Shown in pieces: positions 1 to 9,863 of a stretch of DNA of 64,000 bases; position 1 is the stretch's first letter; each line of letters begins with the position of its first letter. A model generated the notes under the pieces. It saw only the letters and a program-made list of their open reading frames with translations, searched no databases and was not told the origin of the DNA. A program made the translations under genes and the position numbers. The DNA comes from JABMNT01 sp048262655 (GTDB lineage Bacteria; Pseudomonadota; Alphaproteobacteria; Rhodospirillales; Casp-alpha2): assembly GCA_048262655.1 (NCBI GenBank), contig JBLXEY010000003.1, positions 310,001-374,000 of the forward strand, read 5' to 3'.

Positions 1-524
1 GCTTCTGTACGGGTGAAATTACCAATGGTCGATCCCGGATAGAACCCAACATATTGGCCGTCATCAATCGGCGGCAGTTTGAACTCTGACGTATAATCTG
101 TACATATGGCGGTAACGGAAATGTTGGGAAATAATTTCGCAAATGAGGCTGCGGACTGGGCAAGATGGTCGCGCGAAATATCAATGGGAACGTAACCGAT
201 CGGATTATCGAAAGCTTCCATGAGAGTCCGGATTTTAATACTCGAGCCGCTGCCAAACTCGGCCAGGTGACAATGGGGACCGGCTAGTTTGGCAATATCA
301 AATTTGTATTGGTCGAGAATTTTGAGTTCCGTCCGTGTTGGGTAGTATTCATCAAGGTCACAAATTTTCTCAAATAATTGGGAGCCTGCTTCGTCATAGA
401 AAAATTTACTCGGAATTGATTTTTGTTCGAACGAAAGGCCTTCGACGACGGCATCTAAAAATTCCTGATGGTCCGGTTCGAAGTCATGGAAGAGAGGGGT
501 TGGCTTGGCTTGCGATATCGACAT
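1..524 (-). CDS. egtD: L-histidine N(alpha)-methyltransferase EgtD, C-terminus cut by window edge
   Basis: Reading the minus strand from an ATG at 522-524 gives about 174 residues before the window ends. The protein contains the hallmark stretch PSKFFYDEAGSQLFEKIC followed by DLDEYYPTRTE, then a SAM-binding region AEFGSGSSIKIR, and later GFYPGSTIGNF. These are typical of the EgtD family, which trimethylates histidine to hercynine with three SAM molecules in ergothioneine synthesis; the enzyme is cytosolic. It is divergent from a LysR gene across about 170 bases. The partner egtB is not visible and could lie beyond the left edge. The family call is firm; the exact substrate is inferred from the family. 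Confidence 0.88.
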   Translation of the reverse strand, partial: MSISQAKPTPLFHDFEPDHQEFLDAVVEGLSFEQKSIPSKFFYDEAGSQLFEKICDLDEYYPTRTELKILDQYKFDIAKLAGPHCHLAEFGSGSSIKIRTLMEAFDNPIGYVPIDISRDHLAQSAASFAKLFPNISVTAICTDYTSEFKLPPIDDGQYVGFYPGSTIGNFTRTE

Positions 525-696
525 ACGGTTTCTTTCTCTGCTCTATCTTCGCGATATGAACCGAATTTCGAGGATCGTACCGGTCTTTCTCAACACAAGT
601 TGTTGAGAGGATGACTATAACGGACTAATAAAGAAACAAATATGACTTAAATTGTCAAATCGATGTGCAAAATTGTTACAGTTAGGGCCACGATTT

Positions 697-1587
697 ATGG
701 ATTGGGATGATGTTCGCTTTTTCCTGGCGTTATCGCGGAATGGGTCCGTCCGCGCGACGGGCGATCAAATGGGCGTAAGCCATTCGACCGTTGCCCGGCG
801 TATCGATACATTTGAGCAAGCCATGGGGGTTCGGTTGTTTGATCGGACGCCACGCGGGTATGTAATGACGGTTGCCGGCGAAGATATGATGGAGACAGCG
901 CTTCGCATCGAAGAAGATATGAACAGCCTTGAACGTCGCCTGCTGGGGCAGGATGCAAAACTGGAAGGGCGCATTTGTGTTACCTTTCCTGATAACCTGA
1001 CATCAAATTTCCTGATGCCTTTTATGAGCGAGTTCAGCGATGCTTACCCGGATATTGATCTTGAAATGATTTTATCCTATCGGGCCTTAGACCTGTCAAA
1101 GCGTGAAGCTGATGTTGCCATTCGGTATTATCGACCTGGTGTGCAGCCGCCGGAGCACCTGATCGGACGTAAACTGGCTTGCGTATACTATGCACATTAT
1201 GCATCGCCGGCCTATCTTGATAAGATCGACTTAAGCAAGAATCCCAGTGAGATACATTGGATGGCATGGGCCGATGAAGGCCGGTTTCCAGATTGGGTGA
1301 AGTCCAGTCCCTATCCCCATATCCCAACACGCCATATTCTGGAGAATGGGACCTTGCAGATGCAGGCCGCTAAATCTGGATTGGGTATTTCCATGCTGCC
1401 TTGTATGGCGGCGGACGCAGACCCAGATCTGGTCCGCTTGCCCGATAGCATTCCAGAACCTTATTTTGATATTTGGATTTTATCTCATCCCGACTTGCGG
1501 GAAACAGCTCGCTTGAGATTGTTCAGGCAGACCTTGAGCAAAAATATCACCAATCACCTCGACCTGATCGAAGGCCGAAGTGTTTAA
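697..1587 (+). CDS. LysR-family transcriptional regulator
   Basis: This is a 296-residue LysR-type regulator. The N-terminal winged helix-turn-helix is clear (MDWDDVRFFLALSRNGSV at the start, then SHSTVARRIDTFEQAMGVRLFDRT), followed by a periplasmic-binding-like effector domain to the C-terminus. The frame is open further up to a TTG at 652, but the ATG at 697 places the LysR domain at the normal N-terminal position and has a GGG-containing ribosome site about ten bases ahead, so I prefer it. It is transcribed divergently from egtD and may control it, as LysR proteins often regulate the divergent neighbour; that is inference. The effector cannot be read from the sequence. Confidence 0.9.
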   Translation: MDWDDVRFFLALSRNGSVRATGDQMGVSHSTVARRIDTFEQAMGVRLFDRTPRGYVMTVAGEDMMETALRIEEDMNSLERRLLGQDAKLEGRICVTFPDNLTSNFLMPFMSEFSDAYPDIDLEMILSYRALDLSKREADVAIRYYRPGVQPPEHLIGRKLACVYYAHYASPAYLDKIDLSKNPSEIHWMAWADEGRFPDWVKSSPYPHIPTRHILENGTLQMQAAKSGLGISMLPCMAADADPDLVRLPDSIPEPYFDIWILSHPDLRETARLRLFRQTLSKNITNHLDLIEGRSV

Positions 1588-1628
1588 TGATGTTGCCAGT
1601 ACACGCTAAGAAAAACGCTGTTGGTCGG

Positions 1629-2903
1629 CTAGTCTTGTAGTTTCCGAACGCAGGCCAACTCGACACACGCGCATAGAACATTCATCGCGTGCTCAATATC
1701 GGGCACTGAAGGCAAAGTTGGTGCAATGCGAATATTGCGATCACGTGGATCATTCGCATAAGGAAAAGTAACGCCAGCTGCGGTCATTTTAATGCCCGCT
1801 TCTCCCGCCAGTTTAACGACTTCTTTGGCGCACCCATCGACGACATCCAGACTGACAAAGTACCCGCCTTCCGGTTTGCTCCAGGTTGCAATACCTTTGC
1901 CGCCCAACTTTTCGTTCAATATACGGTCAACTGTTGCAAATTTAGGTGCGACAATTTCTGCATGTTTATCCATATGGGCTTTTAGGCCATCCATGTTTCC
2001 AAAAAATTTGATGTGGCGTACCTGATTGATTTTATCGGGACCAATAGTCGCATAGGAAATTTTCTCAGCCGCGTCCTTAATATTGGTCACCGAGCCACCC
2101 ATAACGGCAATGCCGGATCCCGCAAAACTGATTTTTGAGGTCGAGCCAATTAGCAGGGGCCGGTTTTCCGTACCTGCGGCTTTGCAGGTTTCCAGAATAT
2201 CTTTAACCGTCGCGGGGCCGTTACCCAAATGATGATAGGCATAGGCGTTGTCCCATATGATACGGAAATCCGGTGCGGCCGCTTTCATTGTCGCCAAGCG
2301 CTCGACGACCGCGTCCGAATAGGTTGCGCCGGTCGGGTTGGAGTATTTGGGGACGCACCAAATGCCCTTGATACTGGCATCTGTTGCTAACAATTTTTCG
2401 ACCTGATCCATGTCCGGACCGTTTTCGTCCATATCGATGGTGATCATCTCGATGCCCAGACGTTCACATATGGCGAAATGACGATCATAGCCCGGGGCCG
2501 GGCATAAGAACTTAATTGTACCCTCCGCGCTCCACGGGCCTTTGCCGTCGGGCATGCCAAACAACATGCCGCCGACAAGGATATCGTACATCAAGGTTAA
2601 ACTGGCATTCCCGCCAATAAGAACTTCATCTTCCGCAACGCCCAAAAATTCGGCAAAAAAGCTCTTTGCTTCCTTGGTTCCTGTTCCCAAACCATAATTG
2701 CGGTAATCGGTTCCGTCTTCACCAAAACAGTCTTCGCGATCAATGGCAGCCAAAAGCCCATCCGCCAGATCGAGTTGTTCGCTGGAGGGTTTGCCGCGGG
2801 TCATATCGATTTGGATATTGCGCAATGTCTGTGATTTATAGTGCTCTTCCAGTTGGGGTAAAGCGGCTGTTAAGGTGTTTTTGTCTTGGTCGGTATAGGG
2901 CAT
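1629..2903 (-). CDS. Aspartate-type aminotransferase, fold type I subgroup Ic
   Basis: This 424-residue PLP enzyme matches the putative aspartate aminotransferase family of the Corynebacterium Ic type. Visible hallmarks are DMTRGKPSSEQLDL near residue 35, the GNASLTLMYD cofactor-phosphate region, the substrate-side segment CVPKYSNPTGATYSD, the PLP-phenolic IIWDNAYAYHH and the Schiff-base lysine in GSTSKISFAGSG. It would transfer the amino group of aspartate or a related amino acid to 2-oxoglutarate in the cytosol. It converges with the LysR gene over about 40 bases and is alone on its strand here. Length is normal for the family; the amino donor is inferred. Confidence 0.82.
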   Translation of the reverse strand: MPYTDQDKNTLTAALPQLEEHYKSQTLRNIQIDMTRGKPSSEQLDLADGLLAAIDREDCFGEDGTDYRNYGLGTGTKEAKSFFAEFLGVAEDEVLIGGNASLTLMYDILVGGMLFGMPDGKGPWSAEGTIKFLCPAPGYDRHFAICERLGIEMITIDMDENGPDMDQVEKLLATDASIKGIWCVPKYSNPTGATYSDAVVERLATMKAAAPDFRIIWDNAYAYHHLGNGPATVKDILETCKAAGTENRPLLIGSTSKISFAGSGIAVMGGSVTNIKDAAEKISYATIGPDKINQVRHIKFFGNMDGLKAHMDKHAEIVAPKFATVDRILNEKLGGKGIATWSKPEGGYFVSLDVVDGCAKEVVKLAGEAGIKMTAAGVTFPYANDPRDRNIRIAPTLPSVPDIEHAMNVLCACVELACVRKLQD

Positions 2904-3043
2904 GGCATTTCCTAGGTCGCAGTCAATTCGATGGCCGGGAGATTAAGAGCAAAACGGCCTTTCGGCAAGCAGTGCCTGATTTTGCCAGCCAAAATATTTT
3001 CACTTATTAACCCTATGCTAACCGCAAAAACCGATAAAGTGAT

Positions 3044-4945
3044 ATGGCTCAGAATTCCAAAGCATCCCGGTCCCGTACCGCGACAATTACCATGTTCCTA
3101 TTGAAATGGACGGCGACCGCCGGTGTGTGGGGGATTATTGCGGTTCTTTTGGTTTCTGGCTGGTTTTTCCTGACCTTACCAAACATTGACAACGCACTGG
3201 AATCAACGCGACAGCCAACCGTAACGATCCTTTCTGCCGATGGTGCCGTATTGGCCGCGCAAGGTGACTTATATGGGTTGCCGGTTCAATTAGCGGATGT
3301 CCCGGATGCCTTGCCAAAAGCCATCATGGCAACAGAAGACCGGCGGTTTTATTCGCATTTCGGCGTGGATGTATTTGGTCTCATGCGGGCAGCGTGGCGC
3401 AACGCATGGGCGGGTCGGGTTGTCCAAGGGGGCTCAACCATCACCCAACAGGTCGCCAAGAACCTGTTTCTAACGCCCGAACGCTCGATAAAGCGTAAAG
3501 TACAGGAACTGATGTTGGCGTTGTGGCTCGAATATCGCTTTTCAAAAGATCAGATTATGACAATTTACCTTAACCGGGTCTACTTGGGGGCGGGCACTTA
3601 TGGTGTCGATGCTGCGGCCCGCAAGTATTTTGGCAAGTCGGTTTCAAAAATATCGACCTATCAAAGCGCCCTTATCGCGGGTCTCCTGAAAGCTCCCAGT
3701 CGCTACAACCCTCATGCCAGTAAAGAGCGCAGCCAGGGCCGCACCGAGCAGGTTCTCAAGAATATGGTTGCCGCCGGATATTTGACAGAGGCTCAAGCCT
3801 CGTCTGCGCTTAAAAAGCAGGGACGCACGCTTCAATCCGCCAGCAAACGGATCGGTCGTCATTTTGCGGACTGGGTTATGGCGCAAGTGCCCAGCTATGT
3901 TTCCTCTGGTGATCGTGACCTGACTGTTATCACGACTCTGGATGCTAAACTGCAGCGACAAACAGAACGTCTGGTAAGGGCTGCGGTTTCCAAAAACAGA
4001 AAAACCCTGAACGTCAAAGAAGGGGCCGCGCTGGTTATGACGCCAAATGGTGCCGTCCTGGCAATGGTGGGCGGCACGAACTACGGCGCCAGCCAGTTCA
4101 ACCGGACGACACAGGCCTTGCGCCAGCCCGGCTCAACCTTCAAGCCATTTGTATTTTTGGCTGGCATGGATGCCGGACTCACTCCGGAATCACGGCTCAG
4201 TGATGCCCCGGTCGATGTTGCCGGATGGAAGCCACAAAATTATAAACGAACCTTTGCCGGCGACATGAGCCTTTTGGATGCAATGACCAATTCGATCAAT
4301 ACTGTAGCAGTCCGTGTTGCCGAGAAGGCAGGAGTTGAACGGGTTCTGAAAACACTTAAACGTTATGGCATTACGTCCAAAATGCAGCCCGATTTGGGGC
4401 TGGCACTCGGAACTTCTGAGGTGACCATGATGGAGCTTACGGCGGCCTACGCGGCGTTTGCCAATGGCGGGTCTGGGGTATGGCCTTATGCCATTCGTGA
4501 GATTCGGGATGGACAAGGCCGGGTTCTTTATGAGCGTCAAGGGAGTGGGCCGGGTCGCATTGAAACTGAGTCGAGAGTCTCCGCAATGAATGCCATGCTC
4601 AGTCAAGTCATCGAACGCGGCACAGGTAAAAATGCACAAATAGGGCGACCAGCTGCCGGAAAATCTGGAACCACGCAAAACTACCGTGATGCCTGGTTCG
4701 TTGGTTATACGCCGGATCGCGTCGCCAGTGTCTGGGTTGGTAACGATAACGGGTCAGCCATGAAAAATGTAACCGGTGGAGGTTTGCCGGCACGCATTTG
4801 GCGTGACGTGATGATCGCTGCCCACGATGGTACTTTCAAAAAGCCGCTGCCTCAATATGTAACGCCAGCGCCTAAGCCGAAAGCCGTTACAAAGAAAGAA
4901 GACGGATTATGGCAAAAGTTGACGGATATTTTTGGAGACAACTAG
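3044..4945 (+). CDS. Class A penicillin-binding protein (PBP1A family), glycosyltransferase-transpeptidase
   Basis: This 633-residue inner-membrane enzyme polymerises lipid II and cross-links peptidoglycan. One membrane anchor lies at about residues 15-43. The GT51 domain follows, with the catalytic glutamate in ATEDRRFYSHFGVD (Glu98) and GGSTITQQVAKNLF near 130. The transpeptidase domain has all three motifs: S364-T-F-K367, S417-I-N and K540-S-G-T. The C-terminus is proline/lysine-rich, then DGLWQKLTDIF. At 633 residues it is shorter than classical PBP1A and lacks the OB insertion, like the compact class A enzymes of many Alphaproteobacteria. Its stop lies one base from the end of the opposing methyltransferase gene. 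Confidence 0.92.
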   Translation: MAQNSKASRSRTATITMFLLKWTATAGVWGIIAVLLVSGWFFLTLPNIDNALESTRQPTVTILSADGAVLAAQGDLYGLPVQLADVPDALPKAIMATEDRRFYSHFGVDVFGLMRAAWRNAWAGRVVQGGSTITQQVAKNLFLTPERSIKRKVQELMLALWLEYRFSKDQIMTIYLNRVYLGAGTYGVDAAARKYFGKSVSKISTYQSALIAGLLKAPSRYNPHASKERSQGRTEQVLKNMVAAGYLTEAQASSALKKQGRTLQSASKRIGRHFADWVMAQVPSYVSSGDRDLTVITTLDAKLQRQTERLVRAAVSKNRKTLNVKEGAALVMTPNGAVLAMVGGTNYGASQFNRTTQALRQPGSTFKPFVFLAGMDAGLTPESRLSDAPVDVAGWKPQNYKRTFAGDMSLLDAMTNSINTVAVRVAEKAGVERVLKTLKRYGITSKMQPDLGLALGTSEVTMMELTAAYAAFANGGSGVWPYAIREIRDGQGRVLYERQGSGPGRIETESRVSAMNAMLSQVIERGTGKNAQIGRPAAGKSGTTQNYRDAWFVGYTPDRVASVWVGNDNGSAMKNVTGGGLPARIWRDVMIAAHDGTFKKPLPQYVTPAPKPKAVTKKEDGLWQKLTDIFGDN

Positions 4946-4946
4946 C

Positions 4947-5672
4947 CTATTGTTTTGTGACGACCCAGCCATGGATCAAATGGGCTTGGTAAAAAAGTTC
5001 CGGGGCATTAAACCCGGCAGTCTCAAGAAGGTGTCGTAAACGGTCTTCACCGATCAATGGCATGCGGCTGACAATTTTATGAAACCCTTTTTCTTCTTCT
5101 ACCGGGTTCATGCCAGACAGAAGCATAGATTGTCGCCAGAGATTAAGATCATCTTCAAAATGGTTAGAGGACCTGTCGGCTAATGCTTCCGCAAAGACCA
5201 GCGGTGCTCCGGGTTTAAGACGCTGAGAAAGCGCGTTTAGCAAATGGGCTTTGCCGTCGGGGCCATCTGTATCTGGAACAAAATGCATGACCAACATCAG
5301 CGTTGCTGCATCAAATGTGTGATCGTTGGCGACGTCATCAATGGTGCCTTCAAGCAAGTGGCAACGGGGAGTGATCGCGGCCGCCTCGATATTGCATCGT
5401 GCCATTTCGACCATATCCGGTGATGGATCGAAGGCCGTGAAATGACGCTCCGGGCAGTCGCGGGCAAGACTGATCACGTCATGTCCAGATCCACAGCCCG
5501 CAATCAGGAAGTGCCCCGCGCGACCTATCCGTCGGTTTAGGTGCAAATAAGAAAGATCATGAAGGGCATCATAACCGGGGACGACTTGACGGACTCGCTC
5601 TTCGTAGGCTTGTGCGCGGTTTCCACCGAACAATCTAGCGGAAGGTTTCTGAGGTTCGGAACTGTCTGTCAT
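4947..5672 (-). CDS. Class I SAM-dependent methyltransferase
   Basis: This 241-residue cytosolic protein has the Rossmann methyltransferase signature FLIAGCGSGHDVISLA (motif I, around residue 56) and an acidic loop FTAFDPSPDMVEMA, followed by LEGTIDDV and a motif IV/post region LMLVMHFVPDTDG. The C-terminal part (ESLLETAGF-like: LRHLLETAGFNAPELFYQAH) is typical of small-molecule methyltransferases of the Methyltransf_12/25 type. Its start overlaps the stop of hldE by four bases (ATGA), so it is the distal gene of the gmhA-hldE transcript. That suggests an envelope sugar or lipid target, but the substrate cannot be read from the sequence. Confidence 0.8.
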   Translation of the reverse strand: MTDSSEPQKPSARLFGGNRAQAYEERVRQVVPGYDALHDLSYLHLNRRIGRAGHFLIAGCGSGHDVISLARDCPERHFTAFDPSPDMVEMARCNIEAAAITPRCHLLEGTIDDVANDHTFDAATLMLVMHFVPDTDGPDGKAHLLNALSQRLKPGAPLVFAEALADRSSNHFEDDLNLWRQSMLLSGMNPVEEEKGFHKIVSRMPLIGEDRLRHLLETAGFNAPELFYQAHLIHGWVVTKQ

Positions 5673-7120
5673 GCATCGCCGTTGCGCATCCGGGCGATGG
5701 TGTTTGTCGTCGATAGTCCATCAACCAGTTGGGCTCTGACGACGGTCCCTCCCATCGCTTTGACTTCGCGAGCGCCGACGATTTCCTCTTCTGTATAATC
5801 GGCACCTTTTATCAGGACGTTTGGTTGTAACAGGTTAATCAGGCGCAAAGGTGTATCATCATCGAACAAAATGACAGCATCCACCATTTTCAAAGAGGAT
5901 AATAGGACAGCCCGGTCCATTTCGTTATTCAAAGGGCGATCATCTCCCTTCAGCTTGCGCACGGATGCATCTGTATTGACGGCAACAATCAGCCGATCAC
6001 AGGCATCACGCGCCTGCTGTAGTAAGGAGCGATGGCCGTTGTGCAGGATGTCAAAACAGCCATTGGTGAAGCCAACCCGTAGCCCACTTGCTTGCCACTC
6101 ACGGGCTTGATGTTGGGCGCTGTCATCATCCATAACGGGATGAGCGGCCAACATGTTGACCAGTTCCTGTATATGTACGGTCGCAGTCCCCGCCTTCGCC
6201 ACAACAAGCCCTGCAGCAGCATTTGCTAGTCGGGCCGCATCATGCACCTCGCCACCACAAGCGAGGCTCAAAGACATTGCCGCACAAACTGTATCGCCAG
6301 CGCCTGAAACATCGTAGACGGCGCGTGCTTCTGCAGGCAGGTGCCATGCGGGTTGGCTATTTTGGATAAGCGACATGCCATCGCCGCTGCGTGTAGCCAG
6401 TACACCTTCAACTTTGGTCTGTTGCATCAAATGAGTGGCAGCGTCGATAATATCTTGATCTGTTTTGGTTGGGCAACCGGATGCCAATTCCAGTTCGCGC
6501 CGGTTGGGGGTTACCAATGTGGCGCCTGCGTAGCAGCTGTAGTCATTTCCTTTTGGGTCGACGATAACCGGTTTATTTTGTGAACGGGCAAGGGCAATAA
6601 GTTGGTTTAAGACCTCGTTGGTTAGCAGACCCTTGCCATAGTCAGACAACATCATCGCACCGCATTCGGCCAATTCTTCTTCGGCAATTTCCAGCAAAAT
6701 ACGACTAACGTCTTCAGAAACAGCCTCTGTGGTTTCCTTGTCGGCCCGGAGCATTTGTTGGTTGCCAGAAACAAAGCGGCTTTTCTGGGTCGTCAGGCGT
6801 TCAGGCTCGACAATCAAATTGATATCCAGCCCGGCAACATTCTTCAGTAAATCTTCGACATCCTGTCCGGCCTGGTCTTCGCCGACAACCGAAATCAAAC
6901 TCACGGATCCGCCAAGGCTTGAAATATTACAGGCGACATTTCCTGCCCCGCCCAGCATCGTGCGTTCGTTGTCGATGCGTAAGACAGGGATCGGTGCTTC
7001 GGGTGAAATTCGTTCGACGTCACCCGATATAAATCGATCCAGCATAACATCACCGATACACAGCACGCGACCCTCGGGAAGGTGTTGTATCAGGTTTTCA
7101 AATGTCAGCGACGTTGTCAT
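5669..7120 (-). CDS. hldE: Bifunctional heptose-7-phosphate kinase / heptose-1-phosphate adenylyltransferase HldE
   Basis: This 483-residue enzyme carries two steps of ADP-heptose synthesis for the lipopolysaccharide core. The N-terminal PfkB-type kinase domain (to about residue 330) has SGDVERISPEAPIPVL, LGGAGNVACNI and the anion hole DVSGAGDTVCAAM near residue 270. The C-terminal nucleotidyltransferase domain has GFTNGCFDILHNGH at about 355, with the HxGH-type motif HNGH, and later IKGADYTEEEIVGA. The full fusion length is normal. It overlaps gmhA upstream and a methyltransferase downstream by four bases each, so the three are translationally coupled. Confidence 0.95.
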   Translation of the reverse strand: MTTSLTFENLIQHLPEGRVLCIGDVMLDRFISGDVERISPEAPIPVLRIDNERTMLGGAGNVACNISSLGGSVSLISVVGEDQAGQDVEDLLKNVAGLDINLIVEPERLTTQKSRFVSGNQQMLRADKETTEAVSEDVSRILLEIAEEELAECGAMMLSDYGKGLLTNEVLNQLIALARSQNKPVIVDPKGNDYSCYAGATLVTPNRRELELASGCPTKTDQDIIDAATHLMQQTKVEGVLATRSGDGMSLIQNSQPAWHLPAEARAVYDVSGAGDTVCAAMSLSLACGGEVHDAARLANAAAGLVVAKAGTATVHIQELVNMLAAHPVMDDDSAQHQAREWQASGLRVGFTNGCFDILHNGHRSLLQQARDACDRLIVAVNTDASVRKLKGDDRPLNNEMDRAVLLSSLKMVDAVILFDDDTPLRLINLLQPNVLIKGADYTEEEIVGAREVKAMGGTVVRAQLVDGLSTTNTIARMRNGDA

Positions 7121-7695
7121 ACCAAACCCAGCTTTCGCTCAAGACCGTCGCAGAGCAGGTGACCAACGAGAATATGCATTTCCTGAATGCGGGCGGTGGT
7201 ATTGGAGGGAACAACTAAATAAGGCGACGCAATATCATTCATCCGACCTCCCCCTTTTCCGCCAAGGCCTGCTGGAACGATCCCCATGTCTTTGGCTGTT
7301 TGCAGGCCACGAATAACATTCTCTGAATTTCCGGATGTCGAAATTCCGATGGCGACATCGCCGGCTTTACCAAGGGCGGAAACCTGACGGGCGAAAATAT
7401 TGTCAAAGCCAATATCATTGCCTCCCGCTGTAATCGCTGACGTATCAGTCGTTAAAGCAATAGCGGCAATCGGATCGCGGTCGGATTTATAACGAATGGT
7501 CAACTCGGTTGCCAAATGCTGACAATCCGATGCGCTGCCACCATTCCCAAAAAACAATATCTTGCCACCTTTCCTTATGCTCTCAATGCAAGCTTCGGTC
7601 AAAGCAGTATAGGGCGCCAACAAGGCTTCGCGTGTTGCAGAAAGCACTTGTGTATGTTCATCAAAATCAGAATTAAACAAATCGTCGAGTTGCAT
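7117..7695 (-). CDS. gmhA: Phosphoheptose isomerase GmhA
   Basis: This 192-residue SIS-domain protein converts sedoheptulose 7-phosphate to D-glycero-D-manno-heptose 7-phosphate, the first step of ADP-heptose synthesis. The family segments FFGNGGSASDCQHLATEL, LTTDTSAITAGGNDIGF, GISTSGNSENVIRGL and the zinc/active-site-containing IQEMHILVGHLLCD are all present. It lies directly upstream of hldE with a four-base overlap, as expected for pathway partners, and starts 20 bases after the end of the two-domain dehydrogenase gene. Length is typical of GmhA. Confidence 0.95.
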   Translation of the reverse strand: MQLDDLFNSDFDEHTQVLSATREALLAPYTALTEACIESIRKGGKILFFGNGGSASDCQHLATELTIRYKSDRDPIAAIALTTDTSAITAGGNDIGFDNIFARQVSALGKAGDVAIGISTSGNSENVIRGLQTAKDMGIVPAGLGGKGGGRMNDIASPYLVVPSNTTARIQEMHILVGHLLCDGLERKLGLV

Positions 7696-7715
7696 AGGTT
7701 ATCCGTATTTTCAGA

Positions 7716-9863
7716 TTATAGGGAAATGGTTTTGCCCTGCCGCAGGCTGTCCAGAATGGCTATGGTGGCGGCGCTGATTTCAATTAGCTCCGCTTCCTCA
7801 ATACCGGGTTCTGTCGAACCGGTAACCGCAGAAACAAATGAGGCCAGTGATGTCGCAAACCCTTTATCAGCAGAAGCCCGTTCAGAAATATTCTTTCCAC
7901 TTCCAGAAATTTCCAGCGTCCTGAAGTCATCGATGATGCCATTGCGTCCGCCAGCAAAAATTTCATATCTTTCCTTGCCGGCGCTCAAGTCGCCTTGTGC
8001 CGTATAAACGATCGTAGTCAGAGACCCGTCGGCAAAAGATAATGAGACGTTTACATCGTCACCCAACGAGCTTTCGCCACCGGCCGCCTGTGCATGAACG
8101 CGTGTGATTTCTTGACCGGTTAGGTAGCGGGCGAAATCGACGAAGTGGCAAATTTCACCCAATATTCGGCCACCGCCTTCATCGGATGATTGAACCCAAT
8201 GATCGCCGTCAATGGCACCCGCATTGATTCTAAAATTCATCACCTTCGGGCCAACTATATCTTCAAACCCGGCTTTTAGTTTCTGCGCCATGGGAGAAAA
8301 ACGGCGATTGAAACCTACTTGAAAAAAAGCAGTGTCTGTTTCGTTGCGTGCGTCAATCACCCCGTTCAGTTCAGCCAAAGTGAGCGCTAGCGGTTTTTCA
8401 ACCAGGACAGATTTTCCGGATCTGAGTGCTTGCGCGGTCAATGTGGCGTGGGAGTCATGTCGCGTTGCAATTAAAACTGCGTTGATGTCGGGGTTTTCAA
8501 AAACGACATTTGCTTCTGTTGTGGCGTGCCTGAACCCGAACGTATCCTTCCCATGATCAGCCGTCGCACCGCGCTGGGTCGCGAGGGTATGTAAAACCAC
8601 GTTGGGTAATTGTTTCAATTGCGGAAGCAGCACAGACTTGGCAAAATTACCAGCTCCGACGACGCCGAGCACACAGCTGTCTGATGTGGGGCCAGTGGTT
8701 ATGAAACTGGGTTTTGGGGCCGACGACGTTTCCGGATAATTCAGAATGACACCGAGATGCGGTTCCGAACCAGAGGTAATCATCTTGTAAGCTGTTTCCG
8801 CCGCCGCTAAGTCCATACGATGAGAAATAAGAGGTGCGACGTCGAGTTGGTGTTCAAGTGTGGGGGACATCAGACGAACACATTCTGCCAAATTTTCTGT
8901 TTCCGTCCAGCGTACCCAACCTTCCGGATATTTTACGCCCCGGCCTTCAAAGTCAGCATCGTAGCGCCCCGGCCCATAGGAACGTGAAATGATAATATTC
9001 AACTCTTTCTTCATAAAGTCGGCATAGGGAAATTCGGTTCCGGTCATGCCAACCATAACCACCCGCGCCCGATCACGGGATATCTCGGCGGCCGTTAGAA
9101 AGGGTTCACTCGAAGAGGTCGCGGCAGCAATCAAAACGGAATCGCAGCCACGTCCATGAGTCAGATCCGTGATCATTTGCACGGCGTCGCTTTTGCCAAG
9201 ATCGACAGTAACTTCTGCACCCAGGGTTTTTGCCAATGTCAGCCGCGCTGGATCATAATCAAGCGCAACGACACGGGCGCCGGACAGTTTCAACAGTTGA
9301 GCCGCGATTTGTCCGACCAGTCCCATACCCAGAACGGCGACGACATCGCCTAATCTGGGTTCCGCATTTCGCACGGCGTGCAGGGCAATGGCACCCAAGG
9401 TCCCAAAAGCCGCCTCTTCGTTGCTGACGTCCTCCGGGATCGCTGCGACAAGGTTCCGCGGCACCACGTTCAATTCGGCATGATTTGCCAGTCCGGCACC
9501 GGCCATGGCGACGCGTTGCCCAACGTGATACCGCCCTTCAAGACCCTGTCCGACGGCGATGACTTCACCGGCGGCAGAGTATCCAAGCGGCAACGGCTCA
9601 TCAAGGCGACTCATGACGGTCTGGAACGTTGACTTGAGACCATCTCGTTTGGCTTTTTCGATGACCTTTTTTACAAGATCTGGCCGCGCCTTGGCTTTGC
9701 CCGCGAGGCTTTTTTTTGCGAATTCGACAACCATGCGCTCCGTACCCGCTGAAATAAGCGAGGCACAGGTTTTGACGAGGAGGTGTCCGGCCCGGACTTG
9801 AGGGTCCGGCACCTCTTTTAGCGCCAGTTTCCCGGTGCGGCGGCTTTGGATAACTTGCTTCAT
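7716..9863 (-). CDS. Two-domain oxidoreductase: zinc alcohol-dehydrogenase-like plus Gfo/Idh/MocA
   Basis: This 715-residue protein fuses two NAD(P)-binding enzymes. Residues 1 to about 360 are a medium-chain alcohol-dehydrogenase-like unit (ALKEVPDPQVRAGHLLVK, PLGYSAAGEV, VAVLGMGLVGQIAAQLL). Residues from about 385 form a Gfo/Idh/MocA sugar-type dehydrogenase (VLGVVGAGNFAKSVL, then SVLVEKPLALT with the EKP motif, and GEICHFVDF). I place the start at the ATG at 9861-9863, with AAAGG just upstream, instead of the in-frame ATG six codons earlier. Such bi-domain proteins occur in polysaccharide loci; here it precedes gmhA-hldE, so a nucleotide-sugar or saccharide substrate is likely but unproven. 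Confidence 0.83.
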   Translation of the reverse strand: MKQVIQSRRTGKLALKEVPDPQVRAGHLLVKTCASLISAGTERMVVEFAKKSLAGKAKARPDLVKKVIEKAKRDGLKSTFQTVMSRLDEPLPLGYSAAGEVIAVGQGLEGRYHVGQRVAMAGAGLANHAELNVVPRNLVAAIPEDVSNEEAAFGTLGAIALHAVRNAEPRLGDVVAVLGMGLVGQIAAQLLKLSGARVVALDYDPARLTLAKTLGAEVTVDLGKSDAVQMITDLTHGRGCDSVLIAAATSSSEPFLTAAEISRDRARVVMVGMTGTEFPYADFMKKELNIIISRSYGPGRYDADFEGRGVKYPEGWVRWTETENLAECVRLMSPTLEHQLDVAPLISHRMDLAAAETAYKMITSGSEPHLGVILNYPETSSAPKPSFITTGPTSDSCVLGVVGAGNFAKSVLLPQLKQLPNVVLHTLATQRGATADHGKDTFGFRHATTEANVVFENPDINAVLIATRHDSHATLTAQALRSGKSVLVEKPLALTLAELNGVIDARNETDTAFFQVGFNRRFSPMAQKLKAGFEDIVGPKVMNFRINAGAIDGDHWVQSSDEGGGRILGEICHFVDFARYLTGQEITRVHAQAAGGESSLGDDVNVSLSFADGSLTTIVYTAQGDLSAGKERYEIFAGGRNGIIDDFRTLEISGSGKNISERASADKGFATSLASFVSAVTGSTEPGIEEAELIEISAATIAILDSLRQGKTISL

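Noticed and set aside
652..696. Upstream TTG start extending the LysR gene by 15 residues
   Set aside because: The extension is not part of the LysR fold, and ATG 697 gives the standard N-terminal helix-turn-helix position with a plausible ribosome site.
4190..4678. 162-residue open frame antisense to the penicillin-binding protein gene
   Set aside because: It lies entirely within the transpeptidase coding region on the other strand and shows no domain or translation signal; it is a shadow of the real gene.
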